Assembly: GCA_038146985.1 (NCBI GenBank)
Contig: JAYQSQ010000001.1
Coordinates: forward strand, 1-64,000
Direction: 5' to 3'
From: JADHLJ01 sp038146985
Lineage (GTDB): Bacteria; Pseudomonadota; Alphaproteobacteria; Thalassobaculales; Thalassobaculaceae
Length of the DNA stretch: 64,000 bases
The translations under genes were made by a program, and so were the position numbers. The notes beneath the pieces were generated by a model. That model did no database searches. It saw only the letters and a program-made list of their open reading frames with translations, and was not told where the DNA came from. Of this stretch, positions 19,758-30,658 are shown piece after piece (positions within the stretch are counted from its first letter, which is position 1; each line of letters starts with the position of its first letter).

Positions 19758-22424
19758 ATGGGTATCGAAGCCGAATTGGAAGCGCCGAAAGCGATCAGAC
19801 TGGCGGATTACCGGGTGCCGGACCATCTGATCGATGCTCTCGATCTTTCGGTTGACCTGCACGAGGACGGCGCGGTGGTGACCGCGCGGCTGCGTGGTCG
19901 GCGTAACCCCGATGCACAAGGCTCCCGTGCGCCCCTGCACCTGGACGGTCAGGATCAGGAACTGATCGACATCGTGCTGGACGGCCGGACGCTCGGGCCC
20001 GGCGACTATATGCTTGGGATCGAGTCCCTTGAGATCCTCGACATTGGCGAGAGCTTCGATCTCGTGATCCGGAGCCGCAACAAGCCGGCTGAGAATACCG
20101 CTCTGGAGGGCCTCTATCTTTCCAATGGCATGTACTGCACCCAATGCGAGGCCGAAGGGTTCCGCCGGATCACCTATTTCCCCGACCGGCCTGACGTGAT
20201 GACGGTCTTTACCTCGACGATCAGCGCCGCGAAGGCCGCCTATCCGGTGCTGCTTTCGAACGGAAACCTGGTGGAAACCGGCAACCTCGACGGCGGGCGG
20301 CATTTCGCGCGATGGCACGACCCGTTCCCCAAGCCCGCCTATCTGTTCGCCATGGTGGCCGGCGACCTTGCCATGGTCGAGGACAGCTTCACCACGATGT
20401 CGGGCCGGAAGGTGACGCTGCGGATCTTTGTCGAACATGGCGACGAGAACCGGTGCGGACACGCGATGGATTCCCTAAAGCGGTCCATGGCCTGGGACGA
20501 GGAGCGATTCGGTCTCGAATACGATCTCGATCTCTTCATGATCGTCGCGGTCAGCCACTTCAACATGGGGGCGATGGAGAACAAGGGTCTCAACGTCTTC
20601 AACAGCCGCTATGTCCTTGCCGATCCGGAAACCGCCACCGACGTGGATTTCCAGCGCATCGAGGCGATCGTCGCGCATGAGTATTTCCATAACTGGACCG
20701 GCAACCGCGTCACTTGCCGGGACTGGTTTCAGTTGAGCCTGAAGGAAGGTCTGACGGTGTTCCGGGATCAGGAGTTCACCGCCGATACCCATTCGCGCGG
20801 CGTCAAGCGCGTCAGCGACGCGCGTCTGGTCCGCTCGGTCCAGTTCACCGAGGACGCCGGCCCCACGGCTCATCCGGTGCGGCCCGACAGCTATATCGAA
20901 ATCAACAACTTCTACACCGTGACCGTCTACGAGAAGGGGGCCGAGGTGGTGCGGTTGATCCACACCCGGATCGGCGAGGACGGGTTCCGGGCCGGCATGG
21001 ATCTCTATTTCCAGCGCCATGACGGTCAGGCGGTGACGTGCGAGGATTTTGTCGCGGCGATGCAGGATGCGTCGGGCGTTGACCTGTCCGACATGAAGCT
21101 GTGGTACGAGCAGGCCGGCACGCCGGAACTGTCGGTTCAGGTTCTGCACGACGCCGCTAACCGCCGCGCCACCCTCAAGGTGAGCCAGCACGTTCCCGAT
21201 ACGCCGAAACAGTCGAACAAGAAGCCGATGCCGATCCCCTTGGGGGTGGGACTGCTCGACCGCACCGGGGCCGAACTGCCGCTGCGGCTCGAGGGCGAGA
21301 CCGCGAACGAGGCGCCGACGGACCGGATTCTGACCGTCACCGAGGCGGAGCAGGCCTTCGTGTTCGAAAACATCGCCGAGCCGCCGGTGCCGTCCCTGCT
21401 GCGGAACTTCTCGGCGCCGGTCAAGCTGACGGCGGATCTGCCGCCCGAGGATCTCGCCATTCTGATGGCCCATGACCGCGATCCCTTCGCGCGCTGGGAT
21501 GCCGGACAACGGTATGCCAGCGGCCTGATGCTCGGCCTTGTCGCCGACCGGGCGGCGGGTCGCGCCTTCAGACTGCCGGCGGCCTTCATTGAGGCGATCG
21601 AAGCGACGCTTACCGATGAGAACCTGGAGCCGGCCTTCCGTGCCGAGGCGCTTCGCCTGCCGAGCCAGGGAGAACTGGCCCAGGCCATGGAGATCGCCGA
21701 TGTCGACGGGATCTTCGCGGCCGGTGAGTTCGCCTATGAAACGCTTGGTGAGGCGCTCTATGACCGGTTTCTGGCGATCTACCGGCGGGCGATGGCCGTT
21801 CAGGGTCGCGAGGACCTGTCGACGGCGGCGATGGGCAACCGGGCGCTCGGAAACACCGCATTGGTCTATCTCGCGGCCAGCGGACGCGAGGAGGGGCGCC
21901 GGCTCGCCAAGCAGCAGGTGGAGTCCGGCGCTTCCATGACCCTGGTCATGGGCGGCCTGAACGCGCTGAACGGCATCGGCTGTCCGGAACGCGAGGCCGC
22001 GATGGCAATCTTTCACGACCGCTGGCAGCATCGGCCGATGGAACTGGACAAGTGGTTCTCGCTGACCGCGATGTCGAGCCTGCCCGATGCGCTGGAGAAG
22101 GTGCGGGCGCTGCTCCTGCATCCGGGATACGACATGCGCAATCCGAACCGGGTGCGGGCGGTGGTCGGGGCCTTTGCCTCAGGTAACCAGGTGCGTTTTC
22201 ATGCCGCCGACGGCGCCGGATACCGTTTCCTTGCCGATCGGGTGTTGGAACTGGAAACCGTCAATCCGCAAGTCGCGGCGCGTTTGCTCCAGCCGCTCAC
22301 CCGGTGGCGGCGCTATGACGAAGGGCGTCGGGAGCTGATGGTCCAGCAGCTCACAAGGGTTGTCGAAACGCCGGGATTGTCCAAGGATGTCTATGAAATC
22401 GCGAGCAAGGGGCTCGCGGGCTAG
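19758..22424 (+). CDS. pepN: aminopeptidase N (M1 zinc metallopeptidase)
   Basis: Cytosolic peptidase that removes N-terminal residues during peptide turnover. The 888-residue product has the exopeptidase motif GAMEN (about residue 271), the zinc motif HEYFH at about 307 with the third ligand Glu in LKEGLTVFRDQEF, and the catalytic Tyr region NNFYTVTVYEKGAEVV. Length and layout are those of E. coli-type PepN. ATG 19758 is chosen after GAGAG; an in-frame GTG at 19746 is possible. Confidence 0.95.
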   Translation: MGIEAELEAPKAIRLADYRVPDHLIDALDLSVDLHEDGAVVTARLRGRRNPDAQGSRAPLHLDGQDQELIDIVLDGRTLGPGDYMLGIESLEILDIGESFDLVIRSRNKPAENTALEGLYLSNGMYCTQCEAEGFRRITYFPDRPDVMTVFTSTISAAKAAYPVLLSNGNLVETGNLDGGRHFARWHDPFPKPAYLFAMVAGDLAMVEDSFTTMSGRKVTLRIFVEHGDENRCGHAMDSLKRSMAWDEERFGLEYDLDLFMIVAVSHFNMGAMENKGLNVFNSRYVLADPETATDVDFQRIEAIVAHEYFHNWTGNRVTCRDWFQLSLKEGLTVFRDQEFTADTHSRGVKRVSDARLVRSVQFTEDAGPTAHPVRPDSYIEINNFYTVTVYEKGAEVVRLIHTRIGEDGFRAGMDLYFQRHDGQAVTCEDFVAAMQDASGVDLSDMKLWYEQAGTPELSVQVLHDAANRRATLKVSQHVPDTPKQSNKKPMPIPLGVGLLDRTGAELPLRLEGETANEAPTDRILTVTEAEQAFVFENIAEPPVPSLLRNFSAPVKLTADLPPEDLAILMAHDRDPFARWDAGQRYASGLMLGLVADRAAGRAFRLPAAFIEAIEATLTDENLEPAFRAEALRLPSQGELAQAMEIADVDGIFAAGEFAYETLGEALYDRFLAIYRRAMAVQGREDLSTAAMGNRALGNTALVYLAASGREEGRRLAKQQVESGASMTLVMGGLNALNGIGCPEREAAMAIFHDRWQHRPMELDKWFSLTAMSSLPDALEKVRALLLHPGYDMRNPNRVRAVVGAFASGNQVRFHAADGAGYRFLADRVLELETVNPQVAARLLQPLTRWRRYDEGRRELMVQQLTRVVETPGLSKDVYEIASKGLAG

Positions 22425-22442
22425 CTACCGGAAAACAACGTC

Positions 22443-23129
22443 ATGACCGACCGTGTCATCGTCATCAATCCGAACAGCACCGAGGCGGTCACCGAAGCGA
22501 TGGACCGAGCCCTCGACCCGCTGCGCCTTGAAGGCGGTCCCGAAATCGAAAGCGTTACCAACCCCGACGGCCCGCCGGGTATCGAGAACCAGCAGCATGT
22601 GGACCAGGTCTCGGCCCATATCTGCCGGATCATCCAGGCGCGCGACAACGATGCGGGCGCCTTCGTGATCGCCTGTTTTTCCGACCCGGGCATGTACGCG
22701 GCCCGGGAGGTGACCGGCAAGCCGGTCTTCGGCATCGCCGAGAGCGGCATTCTGTCCGCTTTGTCGCTGGGCAGCCGGTTCGGCGTCATCGCCATCCTGG
22801 ATCGATCGATCCCCCGCCATATCCGCTACATCCGTTCCCTGGGCCTTGAATCCCGGCTGGCCGGCGACATGGCCGTCGGCCTCGGCGTGACCGAGCTGGC
22901 CGATGAGGACCGGACCTATGAACGGATGGTGCGCGTCGGGAAAAGCCTGCGCGACGACAAGGGCGCCGATGTCCTGGTCCTGGGATGCGCCGGCATGGCC
23001 CGGTACCGGGCCCCGCTGGAAGGAGATCTCGGCATTTCGGTTGTCGACCCGGCTCAGGCGGCGGTCTCGATGGCGATTTCGGCGATCCGTCTCGGCCAGA
23101 CCAACAGCGTCAGGCGCGCGGTCTCGTAA
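22443..23129 (+). CDS. Asp/Glu/hydantoin racemase-family protein
   Basis: The 228-residue product belongs to the cofactor-independent racemase fold that uses two Cys as acid/base. The two candidate Cys lie in IACFSDPG (about residue 77) and LGCAGM (about 183). The opening VIVINPNSTEAVTEAM is the hydantoin-racemase/Asp-Glu racemase signature. Candidates are hydantoin racemase, Asp/Glu racemase or a maleate-isomerase-like enzyme. It is 18 bp after pepN and 17 bp before an FAD monooxygenase, so it may act in one catabolic route with the latter. Confidence 0.78.
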   Translation: MTDRVIVINPNSTEAVTEAMDRALDPLRLEGGPEIESVTNPDGPPGIENQQHVDQVSAHICRIIQARDNDAGAFVIACFSDPGMYAAREVTGKPVFGIAESGILSALSLGSRFGVIAILDRSIPRHIRYIRSLGLESRLAGDMAVGLGVTELADEDRTYERMVRVGKSLRDDKGADVLVLGCAGMARYRAPLEGDLGISVVDPAQAAVSMAISAIRLGQTNSVRRAVS

Positions 23130-23146
23130 ACGCGGAGCGCGCCGGC

Positions 23147-24829
23147 ATGTCCGCGATCCAGCAGAGTTACAGCTACCCCAAATACCCGTATCTCCGCCCC
23201 GCCGCCCTGGATCAAGGGGGCGTGGAGCTGTTGCCGCTGGTGATCGTCGGCGGCGGCGTCGTCGGCCTGGCCGCGGCGGCTGAGTTTGCGCGCCTCGGTA
23301 TCGGAACGGTGCTGCTGGACGACGACGACACGGTCTCGCGGGGCAGCCGGTCGATCTGCGTGTCCAAGCGAACCCTGGAGATCTTCGATCGCTGCGGCGT
23401 CGCGGACAGGATGCTGGAAAAGGGTGTCGTCTGGCAGCGGGGCCGGGTCTATCGCGGCGAGCGCGAGATCTACAATTTCGATCTCCTGCCGGAGCAGGGG
23501 CACAAGATGCCCGCCTTCATCAATCTCCAGCAGTACCACGCCGAGGAATATCTGGTTGACCGGATCAATGAACTTGGCATGACCGACCTCAGATGGCGGA
23601 ACAAGGTGACCGGGATTGAAATTGATTCCGTGGGCCGCGCGCTGCTGAACGTCGAGACACCTGAAGGCAATTATCGGATCCTCGCCGATCATGTCATTGC
23701 CGCGGATGGCGTACGCAGCACGATCCGACGCGCCCTGGGGCTGAAATTCGGAGGACGGACCTTCGAGGAACGGTTCCTGATCACAGATATCCGGATGACG
23801 GCGGATTTTCCGATGGAGCGCCGGTTTTGGTTCGAACCTTCGTTTCATTCGGGCCAATCCGCGCTTCTGCATCGCCAGCCCGACAACATCTTCCGCGTCG
23901 ACCTGCAACTCGGCCCTGACGCCGACCCGGTCGAGGAGGCCAAGCCGGAACGGGTGATACCCAGAATCCGGCGCATGGTCGGCGAGGATATGGACTTCAC
24001 CCTCGAATGGATCAGCGTCTACACCTTCACCTGCCGGCGGATCGACCGGTTCCGCCACGGGCCGGTCTTTTTCGTCGGCGACGCTGCCCATGTGGTCAGC
24101 CCCTTCGGCGCGCGCGGCGGCAATGGCGGGATACAGGACGTGGACAATCTCGTCTGGAAGCTCGCCCTGGTGCTGCGCGGTGAGGCGCCGGCAGCGCTTC
24201 TGGACAGCTACGATGCCGAAAGGGTGCCGGCGGCGGACGAGAATATCCTGAACTCCTCGCGCAGCACCGATTTCATGACCCCGAAGAACCAGGTCAGCGC
24301 CGATTTCCGCCAGGCCGTTCTGTCGCTTTCGGAGCGGGTGCCCTTCGCCCGCGCGCTGGTGAATTCCGGAAGGCTGTCGCTGCCGCACAGTTATATCGCG
24401 ACACCGCTCAGCACTCCCGATACCGACGACTTTGAAGGCAGGGGCCCCACGCCCGGCGCGCCGGCGCTGGATGCGCCGCTCGGCAACGGCGATTGGCTGC
24501 TGAACCACCTTGGTGGGCGTTTCGCCGCGCTGTGTTTCACCGGCGGTGCCGACGATGGTCCAGGCGAGACCTGGCCTGCGGATTTCGCGGCGTTTCGACC
24601 GGACCTGAAGGTGGTCCGCGTCGCGCGGGGAAGAGGGGGTGGGCCGATGGAAGCCGGGACCTTGGCCGATCCCGACGGCATCGCCTTCACCCGTTGGGGC
24701 GCAAAACCTGGGACGGTCTATCTGGTTCGTCCCGATCAGCATATCGCCGCCCGGTGGCGAAAGCCGCCGCCGGCAGAGACGCTGAAAGCGGCGCTGGCGC
24801 GGGCCACCGGGGCCGGAGCACCGTCATGA
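23147..24829 (+). CDS. FAD-dependent aromatic-ring-type monooxygenase
   Basis: The 560-residue flavoprotein has the FAD motif VIVGGGVVGLAAAAEFARLG (about residue 28), the DG motif AADGVRSTIRRALG and the GD motif FVGDAAHVVSPFGARGGNGG. It thus fits the PF01494-type hydroxylases such as 3-(3-hydroxyphenyl)propionate hydroxylase. A C-terminal thioredoxin-like part is present. The real substrate is unknown; a small aromatic acid is plausible. ATG 23147 is chosen because upstream codons in the frame overlap the racemase gene. The stop overlaps the next ATG (ATGA). Confidence 0.83.
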   Translation: MSAIQQSYSYPKYPYLRPAALDQGGVELLPLVIVGGGVVGLAAAAEFARLGIGTVLLDDDDTVSRGSRSICVSKRTLEIFDRCGVADRMLEKGVVWQRGRVYRGEREIYNFDLLPEQGHKMPAFINLQQYHAEEYLVDRINELGMTDLRWRNKVTGIEIDSVGRALLNVETPEGNYRILADHVIAADGVRSTIRRALGLKFGGRTFEERFLITDIRMTADFPMERRFWFEPSFHSGQSALLHRQPDNIFRVDLQLGPDADPVEEAKPERVIPRIRRMVGEDMDFTLEWISVYTFTCRRIDRFRHGPVFFVGDAAHVVSPFGARGGNGGIQDVDNLVWKLALVLRGEAPAALLDSYDAERVPAADENILNSSRSTDFMTPKNQVSADFRQAVLSLSERVPFARALVNSGRLSLPHSYIATPLSTPDTDDFEGRGPTPGAPALDAPLGNGDWLLNHLGGRFAALCFTGGADDGPGETWPADFAAFRPDLKVVRVARGRGGGPMEAGTLADPDGIAFTRWGAKPGTVYLVRPDQHIAARWRKPPPAETLKAALARATGAGAPS

Positions 24830-25026
24830 CCGGCAAACTCGCCACCGATCTGCGCATCGCCAAGCCGGACGATTTCTACGAGGCGCTGATCGAGGCCCAC
24901 CAGGGGCTCTCCAATGACGAAAGCCGCCAGCTCAACGCGCGCCTGATCCTGATCCTGGCCAACCACATCGGCGATATGGAGGTCTTGCGGGAAGCCTTGA
25001 AACTGGCACGCGGCGAGGATGGTTGA
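24826..25026 (+). CDS. DUF2783-type small protein
   Basis: A 66-residue protein, MTGKLATDLRIAKPDDFYEA at the N-terminus, then LNARLILILANHIGD and LREALKLAR. This resembles the DUF2783 family, which occurs next to FAD-dependent monooxygenases. The start overlaps the monooxygenase stop as ATGA, implying coupled translation and equal supply; it may be an accessory subunit. No biochemical role is known. The family call is from memory of the motif and moderately certain. Confidence 0.75.
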   Translation: MTGKLATDLRIAKPDDFYEALIEAHQGLSNDESRQLNARLILILANHIGDMEVLREALKLARGEDG

Positions 25027-25043
25027 GGGGGCGGCTTTCCGCG

Positions 25044-25286
25044 CTACCCGAAGGCCTTGAAGGTGATGATGGTGAAGGTGTCCTTCACGCCGGGCAGGCG
25101 CTGAATCTTCTCGGTAACGAAATGGCCGATATCCTCGCCGTCGGCGAGATAGCATTTCATCATCAGATCATATTGGCCCGAGGTTGAATAAACCTCGGAA
25201 ACGGACTCGACGTCCTGGGCCGCGGCATCGGCGACCCGATAGGCTTCTCCGAGGTCGCATTTCACCTGAACGAATATTGTTTGCAT
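25044..25286 (-). CDS. stand-alone Lrp/AsnC ligand-binding (RAM) domain protein
   Basis: The 80-residue product consists only of the C-terminal effector domain of Lrp/AsnC regulators: MQTIFVQVKCDLGEAYRVAD, the turn SGQYDLMMKCYL and GVKDTFTIITFKAF at the end. There is no DNA-binding helix-turn-helix. Stand-alone RAM proteins are thought to bind amino acids as dimers or octamers and to act on partners. It is convergent with the DUF2783 gene. Confidence 0.85.
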   Translation of the reverse strand: MQTIFVQVKCDLGEAYRVADAAAQDVESVSEVYSTSGQYDLMMKCYLADGEDIGHFVTEKIQRLPGVKDTFTIITFKAFG

Positions 25287-25372
25287 GGATTTTCCGCCTC
25301 CGCGCCGCTCGCCTTGCCGGCAGTATAGCCGATAGACTCCGGCGCCGGATATCCCGGCGGCGTATCGAATAC

Positions 25373-26845
25373 TCAGGCGACGTTAGAGCGTGCCGGCCGC
25401 ATCATGAAGACCGGAACGTGGTCGCCCATTCCTTTGGTGGGCGCATTGGCCGGCACCGGCGGCGGCACTTTCTCGCCGGGGTAGGTCTGTTCGCGGCGGG
25501 AACGCCGGCCGGAACCGTCGGCGGCATCCGCCTCGGATTGCTGGCGGCGGCCGCGTGGCCGATCGTCGGAAGGCTCGATCATGGGTTGCGGTTGTTCCGC
25601 CGGATCGCCATGCGCGGGAGCCTCTTTACGGGCGCCGCGCCCGCTACCCGGGTTGCGCGTGCGCCGGGAAGCCGGGCGGGACCGCCTTTCCGTCATGGGC
25701 TCGTCGTCGGTGTCGGCTTCGCCGGTCAGGCCGTCGATCTGGACGACCTGGATCTCTTTATTGATCAGTTTGCTGATCGCCTGCACGTATTTGGAATCCT
25801 CGCGAGTCGCGATGGTGAAGGACCGGCCGCCACGTCCGGCCCGACCGGTCCGTCCAATGCGATGGACATAGTCTTCGGCATTGGTCGGCACGTCGAAGTT
25901 GAACACGTGGCTGAGGCCAGCGATGTCGAGGCCGCGCGCGGCCACGTCGCTGCAGACCAGAAGTCGGGCTTCACCGGCCTTGAACTTCGCCAGGGTCTCG
26001 GTCCGCGCGGGCTGCGACATGTCGCCGTGCAGCACCACCGCGTCATAGCCGTGCCGGACGAGGGAGCGATGCACCACCCCGCAATCGCGCTTGCGGTTGC
26101 AGAAGATGAGAGCGTTGGTCACCTCTTCGCTTTCGATCAACGCGCGCAACACCTGGCGTTTGTCCCGAACCTGGGTGTGCACGATATGCTGCACGACCGT
26201 GTCCGCGGTGCTGGCCGGCGGCGCTACCGAAATTTCCTTCGGGTTCATCAGGAAGGCGTCCGCCAGCTTGCGGATGCCCTTGTCCATGGTCGCCGAGAAG
26301 AACAGCGTCTGGCGGATCTTCGGCAGTTTTGAGACGATCTTTTCGACATCGGGGATAAAGCCCATGTCGAGCATCCGGTCGGCTTCGTCGATGACCAGGA
26401 TCTTCACGTCGTTGAGCAGGACCTTGCCGCGCTCGAAATGATCCAGCAGGCGCCCCGGCGTCGCGATCAGCACGTCGACGCCCCGGTCAAGCTTCTGGGT
26501 CTGCTCGGCAAAGGCGACACCGCCGATCAAGAGGGCCATGGTCAGGCTGTTGTTCTTGCCGTAGGTGACGAAATTGTCGGCCACCTGGGCGGCAAGTTCG
26601 CGGGTCGGGCACAGGATCAAAGAGCGCGGCATGCGCGCCTTGGCCCGTCCCGAGGCCAGGATATCGATCATCGGCAGGGTGAAGCCGGCGGTCTTGCCGG
26701 TGCCGGTCTGCGCTACGCCCAGAACATCGCGGCCCATCAGGACCACGGGAATGGCTTGCTCTTGGATCGGTGTCGGTTTTTCGTACCCGGCGTCGGCAAC
26801 AGCGCCGACGACATGCTCACTCAGGCCAAGGTCGGAAAATGTCAA
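25373..26845 (-). CDS. DEAD-box ATP-dependent RNA helicase (RhlE type)
   Basis: RNA helicase probably acting in ribosome assembly or mRNA decay. All motifs are present: Q motif KPTPIQEQAIP, I AQTGTGKT, Ia PTRELA, II DEAD, III SAT, then HGDMSQ, RGLDI and HRIGRTGRAG. The C-terminal 120 residues are Arg-, Ser- and Pro-rich and disordered. No ATG fits. TTG 26845, giving LTFSDLGLSEH with AAGGGG upstream, matches the family's usual N-terminus; TTG 26872 is a longer option without a ribosome site. Confidence 0.92.
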   Translation of the reverse strand: MTFSDLGLSEHVVGAVADAGYEKPTPIQEQAIPVVLMGRDVLGVAQTGTGKTAGFTLPMIDILASGRAKARMPRSLILCPTRELAAQVADNFVTYGKNNSLTMALLIGGVAFAEQTQKLDRGVDVLIATPGRLLDHFERGKVLLNDVKILVIDEADRMLDMGFIPDVEKIVSKLPKIRQTLFFSATMDKGIRKLADAFLMNPKEISVAPPASTADTVVQHIVHTQVRDKRQVLRALIESEEVTNALIFCNRKRDCGVVHRSLVRHGYDAVVLHGDMSQPARTETLAKFKAGEARLLVCSDVAARGLDIAGLSHVFNFDVPTNAEDYVHRIGRTGRAGRGGRSFTIATREDSKYVQAISKLINKEIQVVQIDGLTGEADTDDEPMTERRSRPASRRTRNPGSGRGARKEAPAHGDPAEQPQPMIEPSDDRPRGRRQQSEADAADGSGRRSRREQTYPGEKVPPPVPANAPTKGMGDHVPVFMMRPARSNVA

Positions 26846-27019
26846 AGTTCGTACAAGCCCCTTGGGCGGCAACGGTTGTCGCGGTTCGATTGAAGTCCGC
26901 GTTATCTGATATTGGATGGCTCAAGTCAACGCACATGCCCGTCAAATCTCCGGGAAACCCCGAGACTGTGGCAATTTTGCCGTGAAAGTGGCGATATTGC
27001 CGCAGAAAGCGTTGGAGCC

Positions 27020-27718
27020 ATGACCAAACCGACCTTGGTGCTTCTTCCCGGATTGCTATGCGACGCGGCATTGTGGCGCCACCAGAGCGAGGCTCTGGAG
27101 GGTGATGCGCATATCGTGATTCCGGATCTGAGCGCCCACGACGATGTTTCCCGGCTGGCCCGGGCGGTCCTGGCGGATCTGCCGGCGCGCTTCTGTCTGG
27201 CGGGCCTGTCCATGGGAGGCTATGTGGCCCTCGAAATCATGCGCCAGGCGCCGGACCGGGTGGAGCGCCTGGCTCTGCTCGATACCTCCGCCCACGCCGA
27301 CACCGAGCGACAGGCGCGGCGCCGCCGGGGACTGATCGCGCTATCGGGACGCGGCACGTTCAAGGGCGTGACGCCGCGTCTGCTGCCGCAACTGGTGCAT
27401 CCCTCCCGCCTGGAGGATAGGGCGTTGACGGACACCATTACCGCGATGGCCTCCCGGATCGGACGCGACGGTTTCATCAATCAGCAGCGCGTCATTGCAA
27501 GCCGCCAGGACAGCCGCCCCATGCTACCGACGATCACCTGTCCGACCTTGGTGCTGTGCGGCCGCGACGACCAGATGACGCCGCCGGACCTGTCTCGAGA
27601 GATTGCCAGCGCTGTGCCCAACGCGGAGTTGGTCCTGATCGACGCGTGCGGCCATCTGCCACCGCTTGAACAGCCGGAGCGGACGACGGATTTGCTCGCA
27701 AAATGGTTCGTAAAATAG
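27020..27718 (+). CDS. alpha/beta-fold hydrolase
   Basis: The 232-residue product has the nucleophile elbow GLSMGGY (about residue 67), a later Asp in CGRDDQMTPP and the catalytic His in CGHLPP, a complete Ser-Asp-His triad. LLPGLLCDAALW near the N-terminus is the oxyanion region. The substrate, an ester or a lactone, cannot be told. ATG 27020 follows TTGGAG. It is convergent with gltA, with an 82-bp gap that contains the gltA terminator. Confidence 0.85.
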   Translation: MTKPTLVLLPGLLCDAALWRHQSEALEGDAHIVIPDLSAHDDVSRLARAVLADLPARFCLAGLSMGGYVALEIMRQAPDRVERLALLDTSAHADTERQARRRRGLIALSGRGTFKGVTPRLLPQLVHPSRLEDRALTDTITAMASRIGRDGFINQQRVIASRQDSRPMLPTITCPTLVLCGRDDQMTPPDLSREIASAVPNAELVLIDACGHLPPLEQPERTTDLLAKWFVK

Positions 27719-27751
27719 ATTAAGAAAGAATCACAAGATATTGTGATAGAT

Positions 27752-27777
27752 AAAAAAGAGGCCGCCTTTCGGCGGCC
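27752..27777 (-). terminator. Rho-independent terminator of gltA
   Basis: Read on the minus strand, GGCCGCC-GAAA-GGCGGCC (27760-27777) is followed by CTCTTTTTTA. The 7-bp GC stem, GAAA loop and T run are canonical. It starts 24 bp after the gltA stop codon. Confidence 0.92.
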
Positions 27778-27800
27778 CCTCCGTGATCTTTGGAAACTGG

Positions 27801-29105
<1,305 letters not shown>

Positions 29106-29205
29106 GCTCGAAATCCTCTGTCTACGCCCGAGAAGCAGGGCCTGTCACGATAGACCGGACGGTTGATCCCGCCCGTTCAATGCAGTGTATCGGGTCCCTC
29201 GGGTT

Positions 29206-30603
29206 TCAGCAAATATCCTTGATGCGCGCCAGGGCTTCCTCGCGTCCGAGAATCGCCATCACCTCGAAGATGCCGGGCGACGCGTTGGAGCCGGTCAGCG
29301 CCGCGCGAAGCGGCTGAGCGACGGCGCCGAGCTTGACCTGGCTTTTCTCCGCGAGGCCGCGCACCGCGGCATCCAGAGCTTCCTCGGTCCATTCCGTCAC
29401 CGTCTGCAGGTTCTCTGCCAGACTTTGCATCAGGCCGCGCGCCTCCGGTGTCAGCAGGGCCGCCGCCTTGTCGTTCATCGCAAGCGGGCGCGCCGCCGCG
29501 TAGAAAGCGGCACCGTCCGCCAGATCGACGAGGGTCTTGGCCCGGGCCTTGACCCCTGGCAGGCCCTTCCGGACCCGCTCGCGCGCCGCGCCATCCAGGA
29601 CCAGTCCGGGCCGCGTCTCCAACCGCGCCATTACCAGATCCGCGATATCCGCATCCGGGGTTTCGCGAAGGTAATGGCCATTGAGATTATCCAGCTTCGC
29701 CATGTCGAACCGAGACGGCGCGCGCCCCACGCCGTCGAGATCAAACCATTCGATGGCTTGCGCGCGCGGGATGATCTCATCGTCGCCGTGCCCCCAGCCC
29801 AGCCGCAGCAGATAGTTGCACAGGGCCTCGGCCAGATAGCCCATTTCCTGATAGGCCTCGACCCCCAGCGCACCATGCCGTTTGGACAGCTTCGCGCCGT
29901 CCTGGCCGTGGATCAGGGGAATATGCGCGAAGGCGGGCACCGGGCGGTCCATCGCCTTGAATAGCTGCGCCTGACGGAAGGCATTATTCAGGTGATCGTC
30001 GCCACGAATGACGTGGGTGATCCCCATATCGCAATCGTCGACGACCACCGCGTGCATATAGGTCGGGGTGCCGTCGGCGCGCAGCAGGATGAAATCGTCG
30101 ATCTGGCTGTTCTGAACCGTGACCCGGCCCTGCACCAGATCGTCGATCACGGTTTCGCCCTCCAGCGGGGTCTTCAGGCGCACGACGGGAGCAACGCCGG
30201 CCGGGGCCTCGCCCGGATCGCGGTCGCGCCAGCGTCCGTCATAGAGTGCGGTCCGGCCCTGCGCACGGGCCTCGGCGCGCATCGCCTCAAGTTCCTCGGG
30301 CGAGCAATAGCAAAGGTAGGCGCGGCCCCGGGTAACCAGCTCGCGCGCCACCGCCGCGTGGCGTTCCATGCCGGCGTGCTGAAATACCGGCGGCTCATCC
30401 CCCGACAGGTCAAGCCAGGCAAGCCCGTCCAGGATCGCGTCCACCGCCTCCTGGGTTGAGCGTGCCCGGTCGGTATCCTCGATCCGCAACAGGTACTTGC
30501 CGCCGTGGTGCCGGGCGAAGAGATAATTGAACAGCGCCGTTCTGGCGCCGCCGATATGCAGAAAACCGGTCGGCGAGGGCGCAAAGCGCGTTACGACTGT
30601 CAT
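29206..30603 (-). CDS. gltX: glutamyl-tRNA synthetase
   Basis: Class I aminoacyl-tRNA synthetase charging tRNA-Glu (in many alphaproteobacteria also tRNA-Gln for the amidotransferase route). The 465-residue product starts at ATG 30603. It has the HIGH-type motif FLHIGGARTALFN, LRIEDTDRAR, the GDD-containing HVIRGDDHLNNAFRQ and the KMSKS-type KLSKRHG, then a helical anticodon-binding domain. Only 55 bp separate its start from the divergent comEC gene. Confidence 0.96.
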   Translation of the reverse strand: MTVVTRFAPSPTGFLHIGGARTALFNYLFARHHGGKYLLRIEDTDRARSTQEAVDAILDGLAWLDLSGDEPPVFQHAGMERHAAVARELVTRGRAYLCYCSPEELEAMRAEARAQGRTALYDGRWRDRDPGEAPAGVAPVVRLKTPLEGETVIDDLVQGRVTVQNSQIDDFILLRADGTPTYMHAVVVDDCDMGITHVIRGDDHLNNAFRQAQLFKAMDRPVPAFAHIPLIHGQDGAKLSKRHGALGVEAYQEMGYLAEALCNYLLRLGWGHGDDEIIPRAQAIEWFDLDGVGRAPSRFDMAKLDNLNGHYLRETPDADIADLVMARLETRPGLVLDGAARERVRKGLPGVKARAKTLVDLADGAAFYAAARPLAMNDKAAALLTPEARGLMQSLAENLQTVTEWTEEALDAAVRGLAEKSQVKLGAVAQPLRAALTGSNASPGIFEVMAILGREEALARIKDIC

Positions 30604-30658
30604 ATTGGTGATTTTATTCCATGTAAGGTTGTATAAGATCGCTTCCATTGGAGGCGTG

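Noticed and set aside
27730..27747. AT-rich inverted repeat ATCACAA-GATA-TTGTGAT before the gltA terminator
   Set aside because: The half-site order is opposite to a CRP/FNR box and it lies between two convergent gene ends, so no regulatory role is supported.
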